From Paludibacteraceae bacterium (lineage in GTDB: Bacteria; Bacteroidota; Bacteroidia; Bacteroidales; Paludibacteraceae): a stretch of 64,000 bases of DNA. The position numbers and the translations under genes are program-made. The stretch lies in NCBI GenBank assembly GCA_024399835.1, contig JAKSNK010000001.1, forward strand, positions 79,599 through 143,598, in the 5' to 3' direction. Below, piece by piece: positions 16,281 to 23,355 of the stretch. Positions within the stretch are counted from its first letter, which is position 1. Every line of letters starts with the position of its first letter. The notes below the pieces were generated by a model. It saw nothing but the letters and a program-made list of their open reading frames with translations. It did not search any database and had not been told where the DNA came from.

Positions 16281-17690
16281 TTAGAAAGTAACCGTGCCAA
16301 GTTGATTATAGCCGGTGGCAGATTCCCAAATGCCCTTGTTGGCAATACGAATCGAGAACTCGGGGTTATCGTGCAGCGAGGGGAACGGATCCGGCAAATT
16401 GAGGAAAACAGTATATTCGCCGCTGATTGACTCCGGCAAAGCAGCCGTCAAATGCAAGTCAATCTGCTCATTCGGTTGCCAAAAACGCGGGTCAACGGGC
16501 TGCCGGTCAGCCACATAGGGATAAAAACGGTTCTGCGGGAAGACAAGCGTGTCCGTTCCCTGCACCAAGACAAGTTCGACGGCACGCGGATTCATAGGCG
16601 CGGCAAAGCCCTCGTTATGCAAGGTAACATTTACCACCCAGTCACCATCGGGTTTGCCCTCCTCAAACGAAGTTTTATCCAATACCAAACGATAGCCCAT
16701 ACGGCGGCAAATATCATCCCAATGCCCGGACGATTCCCATTTGGTACGAATATCGTTCCAAGTGCCGTCATTGAGGAAAGTATAATGGTAATCCTCCATC
16801 GTCTGTACGGCACGGTCACCGTCGGAGTATTCGCAATTCATACAAATCTCGCCTCCCATAACGGTATAGCGCGTATCTTGCTTCCAGAACTCCCTATCAT
16901 CGTTATCCAAGAAAGTGCCCCAATCGTCGCCACTCGAGAGAAAACAATCGTTGTGGGCAGCCAACCGCGCCAAAGCGGTGGCTTGGTGCGCAGTCGTTTC
17001 TGCAATGGGCTGAACAGGCAGTTTACGGGCTTCCAAATACCACTTTTTATAATACGGTGTCCGTAAGCAAACTTGTCTGGAAGCAGGCAGCGCTGCCAGT
17101 AAATTATCCAGTGTCTGCCAACGGTCTTCGATTTGTTCCGGTGTATAGGGCCATTCGATTTGCGTATATCCAGAAGTAAAAGCCCATTCACCCCAAACAC
17201 CGATAAATCCGGCTTCCATACAGAAGATAACATCCTCGTTCTTAATCAAATAGGGTTTTAACTGCTCTATATGCCGATTGACCCAATCGGGCGTAGGGTC
17301 ATACGGTTTGCTTGCCTCGGAGTCGTCGTATTTATAGGCAAAACGCAAAATACACTTGCAACCCGACTCGCGCAGGACCTGCATATTGGCATCCAAAGCA
17401 TCCAAATAGGTTTGCGAGATATCGCTCTCCATGAAATCGGAGAGGTAATAGATATGCTGATGCAGGGTAATATTGCCCGTTTTGCGTAACAAACGATAGA
17501 TATTCGCATTGGCAGCATTGTTAAAGGGAGCATGCTCGAAATAGGTCAAGTACTTGTATCCGCGTTCGGGATTACTGAAATTGACATCCGATGGCTGATA
17601 AGTCCAGTTGGAAGTCGGATTAACAGACACAGAGCGGCAGCTCACAAGAGCTACCGCCAGTGTCAAGACAATAAAAAGCGTATGTCTCAC
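16281..17690 (-). CDS. DUF4874/DUF4832 lipoprotein, predicted glycosidase
   Basis: A 469-residue lipoprotein (lipobox ALVSC, Cys18). NPERGYKYL at about 40, ILRFAYK, EAGFIGVWGEWAF (Glu168), LRTPYYKKWY, AHNDCF and VMGGEICMNC (Glu281) follow the family pattern, with the same Glu spacing as the protein at 10947. The DUF4832 beta domain has VDPRFWQPNEQ and YTVFLNLPDPF. There is no accessory module and no C-terminal tail; membrane anchoring replaces it. It is closest to the lipoprotein at 19240-20625 (shared Cys pair after GGE). It is the last gene of the susCD operon, 9 bases after the GH31 gene. Confidence 0.85.
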   Translation of the reverse strand: MRHTLFIVLTLAVALVSCRSVSVNPTSNWTYQPSDVNFSNPERGYKYLTYFEHAPFNNAANANIYRLLRKTGNITLHQHIYYLSDFMESDISQTYLDALDANMQVLRESGCKCILRFAYKYDDSEASKPYDPTPDWVNRHIEQLKPYLIKNEDVIFCMEAGFIGVWGEWAFTSGYTQIEWPYTPEQIEDRWQTLDNLLAALPASRQVCLRTPYYKKWYLEARKLPVQPIAETTAHQATALARLAAHNDCFLSSGDDWGTFLDNDDREFWKQDTRYTVMGGEICMNCEYSDGDRAVQTMEDYHYTFLNDGTWNDIRTKWESSGHWDDICRRMGYRLVLDKTSFEEGKPDGDWVVNVTLHNEGFAAPMNPRAVELVLVQGTDTLVFPQNRFYPYVADRQPVDPRFWQPNEQIDLHLTAALPESISGEYTVFLNLPDPFPSLHDNPEFSIRIANKGIWESATGYNQLGTVTF

Positions 17691-17699
17691 GGGTATGAT

Positions 17700-19238
17700 T
17701 TATTTTATTTTTTCGAAATAAGGCAAGCGGGACAACGGCACTTGGATAGTATAAGATTTACCGCCTTTGTATTTCTTGCCCATGTCGTCACGCCAAGTTC
17801 CCTTGGGCAACCGTACGACACGCTGCGTGCCGGGAGTTGTCATAGGAGCAACCAAATAGCGCTCGCCCAACATAAACTGGTCTTTGCAGTCAGCCAATCC
17901 CTGATGAGGGAACTGATACTCCATATTGCGGACAATCGGTTCGCCGTTACGGGCACTCTCCTGGGCGCACGCAAAGATATACGGTGCAAACTGCGTATGC
18001 AGCAAGGCGGCTTGTTTGACAATCTCCATATTCTCTTTAGATAAGATACGCCACGGAGCGACCGAGAACTGCATCATCGGCATCAAGGCATGAATCTGTG
18101 CCGAGCGCACGATGAGTGCCTGGTCAAACTGGTCTTCGGCTATATTGAGGAAAGATGTCCATTGTCCACCGCCAATCATGTCGGGGCATGCAAAAGTATA
18201 TCCCAACAGTCCGGCAGTACACATTTGCGGGATGAGCGAAGCCACGGCATCCCAACTGTAATCCTTGTCGCCCAAGCGCTGAACAAGGGGCTGATTGCCC
18301 ATTTTCCAGCAAGCACGGAACTCGTTCACGAGGAAAGCCAATCCCAAACGGGCATACGACTCGGTGTGATCAACCGTCGTTGCTGCCGATTGCAATTGAG
18401 TAGAAGCATAGCAGTTATTGTCGCCGGCATCAAACTTGAAGCCGTCTATGCCATAGCGTTTTTGTGCATCGTGCAATGTAGCCACAAAAGCAGCCAACGC
18501 ATCGGGATTGGTCAAATCGTAGCAAGCCGAAGCACCGTTCCACCAACGCAAGATAGCAGTATCGCCGTTCTTATCCTTGAGCAGATAGCCACGCTCAGCC
18601 AACTGGCGACCTTCAGGACTATCGGCACTGACAAAGGGGCAGACCCAAACCATCACCTTGAAACCCATTTGGTGGAGTTCGTCCATCATGGCTTTGGGAT
18701 CAGGGAAACGCTCTGCCTTGAAATCAAAATTACCATAATAGCGCTGCCAGTTGTCGTCTATCATCAGCACGCCTGCAGGCAGACCGTTGTCAATAATCGC
18801 ATGCGCATAGCGGAGAATGTCTGCCTGATTCTGATTGTACATGAGTTCAATCCATGTATTGTACTGCGGACGGACAAAGAAAAGCGAGTCGGGCATCAGT
18901 CCCGAAGGCGGGAAATGCTGCCGCATAGCAGCAAGGTAGGCAGAGCGGAGGGTCTTGAGGGGGGAATCGGTGAATCGGTGAGTCGGTGAATCGGTAAACT
19001 GGGGTTGACCGTTCTTGAAAGAGAAGGTAACGGCTGTATCGGTCCAAATATACCGACCCTCGTCGGAAACGAGAAGTGGAGAGAGTTGGTTGTTCGAGTC
19101 CTCCACGCGCATATTATAGGTGCGAAAATCCTTATAGGGCTGGTTGTGACCTTCGCCCACGGCAAAGCCCCACCAGTTCTCGGCACTTGCCATTAGCACA
19201 CACGCCGAAGATAAAGCAATCAGAAACAAACGATGCAT
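17700..19238 (-). CDS. Glycoside hydrolase family 31 enzyme with repeat-encoded insertion
   Basis: A 512-residue exported protein with a type I signal peptide (ends MASAE). GH31 features: RPQYNTWIELMYNQNQ, MIDDNWQ (about 159), FPDPKAMMDELHQMGFKVMVWVCP, GIDGFKFDAGD with the predicted nucleophile Asp270, and QRLGDKDYSW with the acid/base Asp near 324, then TFACPDMIGGG. GH31 enzymes are mainly alpha-glucosidases, alpha-xylosidases and some alpha-galactosidases; the shortened N-terminus recalls the MYORG-like branch, but the substrate is unclear. Residues about 80-94 (QFTDSPTHRFTDSP) are encoded by the 8-bp repeat at 18961-19002, an unusual in-frame insertion in the N-terminal domain. It lies between two DUF4832 lipoprotein genes with gaps of 1 and 9 bases. 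Confidence 0.88.
   Translation of the reverse strand: MHRLFLIALSSACVLMASAENWWGFAVGEGHNQPYKDFRTYNMRVEDSNNQLSPLLVSDEGRYIWTDTAVTFSFKNGQPQFTDSPTHRFTDSPLKTLRSAYLAAMRQHFPPSGLMPDSLFFVRPQYNTWIELMYNQNQADILRYAHAIIDNGLPAGVLMIDDNWQRYYGNFDFKAERFPDPKAMMDELHQMGFKVMVWVCPFVSADSPEGRQLAERGYLLKDKNGDTAILRWWNGASACYDLTNPDALAAFVATLHDAQKRYGIDGFKFDAGDNNCYASTQLQSAATTVDHTESYARLGLAFLVNEFRACWKMGNQPLVQRLGDKDYSWDAVASLIPQMCTAGLLGYTFACPDMIGGGQWTSFLNIAEDQFDQALIVRSAQIHALMPMMQFSVAPWRILSKENMEIVKQAALLHTQFAPYIFACAQESARNGEPIVRNMEYQFPHQGLADCKDQFMLGERYLVAPMTTPGTQRVVRLPKGTWRDDMGKKYKGGKSYTIQVPLSRLPYFEKIK
18961..19002. repeat. In-frame octamer repeat inside the GH31 gene
   Basis: Five consecutive units close to GGTGAATC (plus strand) lie within the coding sequence. 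They are read on the minus strand as FTDSPTHRFTDSP. The same octamer, in the same orientation, makes up the intergenic arrays at 1735-2248 and the insertion in trxB. Confidence 0.85.
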
Positions 19239-19239
19239 A

Positions 19240-20625
19240 TTATTGTACAGTAATGTTAGTCAAATAGTTATAACCAGTTGCCGGCTCCCACATATCCTTG
19301 TTAGCCAAGCGAATGGAGAAATCAGGATTGGTATGAAGCGAAGCATACGGATCGGGCAAATTGAGATACACGCGGTATTCACCCGACATATTGTCATCCA
19401 AACCAAAGTTGGTGATGACATTGTGGCTCTCGCCAGCCATCCAGAAGCGCGGATCAACATCCGAAACGGGGAAGATGTGCTTGTCAGCAGGATTGGAAGC
19501 ATTGACGAAGACAAACTCCACATCACGCTTGTTGACAGGTGCAGCAAAGCCCACATTGCGGACGGTAAACTTAGCCGAGAAACCACAACCGTGTACGGCA
19601 TTCTGCGAGAAATAGATTTTATCCAATACCAAACGATAACCCAAGCGGCGTTTGATTTCGTCATATTTTTTTTCCTGTCTCCATAGACCGATAACCGGTG
19701 CATAATAACTATCATTTATATATGTCCAGTGGTATTTTTCCATTTCGGGGATAGCATATTCCGATTTCGAACGGGCACACTTTTCACATGTCTCCCCCCC
19801 CATAATGGTATATTTAGTATCTTCTGCCCAAAAATCACGATCAGGAAGGTTACGATAAGTACCTACATCGTTAGAACTGGAAACGAAACAGTCGTTATGA
19901 CCAGCCCAGCGTGCTTTGATAGTCGGCTGATATGCCTCTTCAGCAGTCAGAGGTTCAACGCTCAAACCGCGTGATTTGAGATATTGCTGCTTGTATGCGG
20001 GTGTACGGAAGCAAATTTGACGGTCTGCCGGCACGGCACGCATCATGTGTTCAGCCACCTGCCAACGCAATTCCATATCCTTGTCAAAATATTCGGTATA
20101 ATACCATTCTCCCCAAGAGCCAATAAAGCCACATTGCACACAGAGAATGACATCGGCATTCTTTTGCAGATAAGGAGTGAGTTGGTCAATATGACGACTT
20201 ACCCATTCGGGAGTTGCATCCCACGGTTTGTCACTTTGTTCAAAACCATCCTTGTAGGAAAAACGGACAATTGCTTTTGCGCCTCCCAAACGGAGGGCAT
20301 TCATATTATCGTCAATGCGTTGTAAAAACTCATCGGAAATATCAGACGAAATAAAGTCGGTTAAATAATAAGAAGTTAAGTATAAGGTTTTAAAGTCGTT
20401 TAGACGAGCGTCATGCATTCCCTCTGCACTAAGATGATTTTTCAATGTGCAATATATCTGAGTGTGAAAACCACGCTCAGGATTGGCAAAAACCTCGTCG
20501 GATTCTTCAAAATAAATAGTGCCCTTGGGGTCGGTTGGAGTCGGTTCCTCCTGCTCATTACGGTCTTTACAAGCCACAAATGACAAAGTGCAAAGAGTCA
20601 ATAAATAGAAAGTAATTTTACGCAT
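19240..20625 (-). CDS. DUF4874/DUF4832 lipoprotein, predicted glycosidase
   Basis: About 461 residues from the ATG at 20625 (MRKITFYLL), chosen because it places a lipobox (FVAC, Cys19) after a typical signal peptide. The acidic KDRNEQEE stretch after the Cys resembles Bacteroidota surface-export signals. Family motifs: NPERGFHTQ (about 48), IVRFSYK, CGFIGSWGEWYY (Glu near 173), FRTPAYKQQY, GHNDCF and IMGGETCEKC (Glu near 278), then VDPRFWMAGES and YRVYLNLPDPY. No C-terminal tail. It follows the surface lipoprotein gene after a gap that contains a terminator-like hairpin, so expression may be lower than that of susCD. Confidence 0.85.
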   Translation of the reverse strand: MRKITFYLLTLCTLSFVACKDRNEQEEPTPTDPKGTIYFEESDEVFANPERGFHTQIYCTLKNHLSAEGMHDARLNDFKTLYLTSYYLTDFISSDISDEFLQRIDDNMNALRLGGAKAIVRFSYKDGFEQSDKPWDATPEWVSRHIDQLTPYLQKNADVILCVQCGFIGSWGEWYYTEYFDKDMELRWQVAEHMMRAVPADRQICFRTPAYKQQYLKSRGLSVEPLTAEEAYQPTIKARWAGHNDCFVSSSNDVGTYRNLPDRDFWAEDTKYTIMGGETCEKCARSKSEYAIPEMEKYHWTYINDSYYAPVIGLWRQEKKYDEIKRRLGYRLVLDKIYFSQNAVHGCGFSAKFTVRNVGFAAPVNKRDVEFVFVNASNPADKHIFPVSDVDPRFWMAGESHNVITNFGLDDNMSGEYRVYLNLPDPYASLHTNPDFSIRLANKDMWEPATGYNYLTNITVQ

Positions 20626-20644
20626 AACTATGCATTGGGTTAAG

Positions 20645-20681
20645 AAAAAGTCACGGGGCGCAGCAAGCCACACCCCGTGAC
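20645..20681 (-). terminator. Terminator-like hairpin inside the susCD operon
   Basis: A perfect 9-bp GC-rich stem (GTCACGGGG 20650-20658, CCCCGTGAC 20673-20681) with a 14-base loop is followed on the minus strand by TTTTT. It lies between the surface lipoprotein gene and the first DUF4832 lipoprotein gene. No -7 box is seen after it, so partial read-through is likely. Confidence 0.7.
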
Positions 20682-20718
20682 CATAATTAATTATCAATCA
20701 ATGTTTATAAATCGTTGA

Positions 20719-21549
20719 TTACTCGTAGAAAGTAGGATCGATTGTGATAACCAGTTTAGCAACTTTGCCCTGAGCACCTGCATTTTCAGGACCTTGTGGC
20801 AAAACACCGTTGGAAGTCCAGTGCGATTGGATATCGAAACCGATTGTGAAAGTAGTCTCGTGCCATGTAACAGGAATCATCTCACGCATGATTTGGATTT
20901 CAACCATACCCTTACCACCAATTTCTTGGCTCTTACCAATACCGCCTTCACCGGTAGCAATGATAGCACCCCATTTATTGGCTTCTAACCAAGCTTCATC
21001 TTTGGTAGGATCAGTCCAGAACCAACCGGTTTTGTTGGTTTCATCAATGCCATCACCCCACCATTTGAAGTAAGCGGGATCATAGTCAATAGCTTCCTTT
21101 TGAGAATAGATACCACCCTCGAGCAATACCTCTGCATCACCATCGGTGAACTCGTCGTCATAACCGCCGGTCTTAGCATCGTTATCAGCATTGATATACA
21201 TGTGAACAGGCAGCCAATCCCAGTCATCTTCACCGGCAGCATCTACACCAAATTGAGAAGGATCGTATTCCATCAGCACATTGATGTATTGTTGGTCAGC
21301 ATACACTTTCACGCTCTTCATAGCAGTAAAGAGAGCATCCTCCGGGCATTTAGCTTCTACCAAATATTGAGCAGGAACATTAGCCCAATCAGCGATAGAG
21401 TTGTCACGAACACTAATTTTGGAAACGAATGTCGGATCATCGTCGTCATCGCCACCACCACCGGTGTTGTTTTTGGGTTCATCTTTTTTGTTGCAAGCTA
21501 CCATAGCAAGCGTAGCAACAGCCATTAAGGCAAATGCAAATTTTTTCAT
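20719..21549 (-). CDS. Surface lipoprotein after susD, likely glycan-binding
   Basis: A 276-residue lipoprotein (MVAC, Cys19, then NKKDEPKNN and a GGGGDDDDD spacer). It occupies the position after susD where PULs usually encode a surface glycan-binding protein (SusE/F-like). The N-terminus (SIADWANVPAQYL) and the DWDWLPVHMYINADNDAKTGGYDDEF segment suggest a CBM9-like beta-sandwich. This would be similar to the N-terminal half of the protein at 14624-15703. No catalytic motif is seen. It starts 52 bases after susD. Confidence 0.75.
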   Translation of the reverse strand: MKKFAFALMAVATLAMVACNKKDEPKNNTGGGGDDDDDPTFVSKISVRDNSIADWANVPAQYLVEAKCPEDALFTAMKSVKVYADQQYINVLMEYDPSQFGVDAAGEDDWDWLPVHMYINADNDAKTGGYDDEFTDGDAEVLLEGGIYSQKEAIDYDPAYFKWWGDGIDETNKTGWFWTDPTKDEAWLEANKWGAIIATGEGGIGKSQEIGGKGMVEIQIMREMIPVTWHETTFTIGFDIQSHWTSNGVLPQGPENAGAQGKVAKLVITIDPTFYE

Positions 21550-21601
21550 AACTGTAATGTTTTAAGAGTTAATAAAATTTGTTAGTTGATTGATATTAAT
21601 T

Positions 21602-23314
21602 TTAATATCCATCATTCTGTCCTATATGAGATACAGAATGTTCATTATATGGAATAGGATATTGCAGTTTTAAGTTATTATATTCGATAATACCCCAAGG
21701 ATGAGCACCCGGATAACGACGGTCTATATTCATTTTGTTACGAATCATATCCATCGGGCGGAAGCCCTCAAATGCCAATTCCAAACGGCGTTCGTCTAAT
21801 ACAACACTCAATACATCGCTATAGCCGTGCATCTTCCCCTCTTCAAACAAGCCATCGGCACCAATACCGGCACGGGTACGAATAGCGTTGACGCACTCCA
21901 ATGCATTGGCATTTTGACCTTGCTTAGCGTATGCTTCGGCAGCATTCAGGATAACCTCACCCCAACGGGAGAAGGCAGGAGAGCACAAGGTAGGACTACC
22001 GTCCTGATAACCGAATTTCTTCACGAAATACTTGGGATACATATAACGGTTGTTCATCGTCTTGGTGACGCGCGCCATGATTTCCTGTCCCTTGTAGTTG
22101 ATGTAATAAACATGGTATTCACCATTGATGGTCTTATCAATTATTTCGTATTGAGGAGTCTTTGTTTTTACATCCTCATAGGCAACCAATTTCAGAGGTT
22201 CCTTGGTTACCGTATCAACATAGAGCATCAAGTTTTGACGACCTGCAGCATCATCGGGAGTCTCAGGATCGGGGAAAGTGACACGGATAGTATCCTTTTC
22301 ACCCTTGTCATACTTAACTTCGGTGTATTGCGGAGCAATCAAGTCGGTATAACGCTTATCCATCGGGTAGCGCTCATACATATACAGCAACGGGTCAGAA
22401 GGATAGATTTCGCCCCATCCGCCACCGTCACCGTTGTACATAGAACCGGCACTGGCTTGTGCTTTGTCATCAACTGTCTCGTGAGCGATGCAGAACAAGG
22501 TCTCTTTGGATGTCTTGGTATTGGCAAAATAAGTACCGATATTGGCATCCAATTTGTCGATAGGTTTAGCACCTGCCAACAGAGTGTTGTAGGTAGAAAT
22601 AACCTTGTCGTACTGCTCCATATACAGATATACGCGAGTCAGCAAACCAAGAGCAGCATCGTGGCTGGGGTAACCAGCATTGCCGCGAGAAGCGCCAAGC
22701 AACTCAGCTGCCTTGTTGAGGTCAGCTATGATTTGGTTGTAAACCTCACCTACGGTAGCACGAGTAATCTCTGAACCGGAGTCAGAGGTGGTACGCAAGG
22801 GCACACCTGGATTACCTTCGCCAAAACCGTAAGGTTTAGCATACAGCGTAACCAAATGCAAGTGCATCAAAGCACGCATATAATATGCTTCACCTACAAA
22901 TTGTTTTGCTTCGCCCGTCTCTTCGTTATTCTCAATAACGGTATTGGACATATAGATAACCTTGTATGCCAACCACCAAAGTGTGCCGACATTCTTTAAG
23001 TTATCCGTCATCATCAATGCCATTGCCTCATATAGAGGGTCGGTAGTTCTACCTGCCAAGCAGATATTGTCGCCCTGGAACTCAGCCATTTGAGTATAAT
23101 GACGAGGATAGGAGTTACCGCTGGCGTAACCAAGGTAATCCACTTCATCTTTCAGCGTAGCATAGCAGCCGTCCATGATGTATTTAGCACCGGCAGGATC
23201 TGCCATCAACACAGAGGCATTCAATTCGTCATCGGGGAAATAATCCATCTTACAACCGGTAAACGAACCTGCCATCAGAACTACTAAAGCATAAATATAA
23301 TATCTCGTTTTCAT
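21602..23314 (-). CDS. susD: SusD-family surface glycan-binding lipoprotein
   Basis: About 570 residues from the ATG at 23314 (MKTRYYIYAL). Lipobox FTGC is followed by KMDYFPDDELN. SusD/RagB features include tetratricopeptide-like helices (AYYMRALMHLHLVTLYAKPYG), the YNQIIADLNKAAELL segment, SRWGEVILNAAEAYAKQG and VLDERRLELAFEGFRPMDMIRN near the C-terminus. SusD-like proteins lie over the paired SusC barrel and hold the oligosaccharide before import. It is 41 bases after susC. The gene symbol indicates the family, not starch specificity. Confidence 0.95.
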   Translation of the reverse strand: MKTRYYIYALVVLMAGSFTGCKMDYFPDDELNASVLMADPAGAKYIMDGCYATLKDEVDYLGYASGNSYPRHYTQMAEFQGDNICLAGRTTDPLYEAMALMMTDNLKNVGTLWWLAYKVIYMSNTVIENNEETGEAKQFVGEAYYMRALMHLHLVTLYAKPYGFGEGNPGVPLRTTSDSGSEITRATVGEVYNQIIADLNKAAELLGASRGNAGYPSHDAALGLLTRVYLYMEQYDKVISTYNTLLAGAKPIDKLDANIGTYFANTKTSKETLFCIAHETVDDKAQASAGSMYNGDGGGWGEIYPSDPLLYMYERYPMDKRYTDLIAPQYTEVKYDKGEKDTIRVTFPDPETPDDAAGRQNLMLYVDTVTKEPLKLVAYEDVKTKTPQYEIIDKTINGEYHVYYINYKGQEIMARVTKTMNNRYMYPKYFVKKFGYQDGSPTLCSPAFSRWGEVILNAAEAYAKQGQNANALECVNAIRTRAGIGADGLFEEGKMHGYSDVLSVVLDERRLELAFEGFRPMDMIRNKMNIDRRYPGAHPWGIIEYNNLKLQYPIPYNEHSVSHIGQNDGY

Positions 23315-23355
23315 AATTGTACTATTTTTAGAATTAAACATTTTAATTAATAAGA

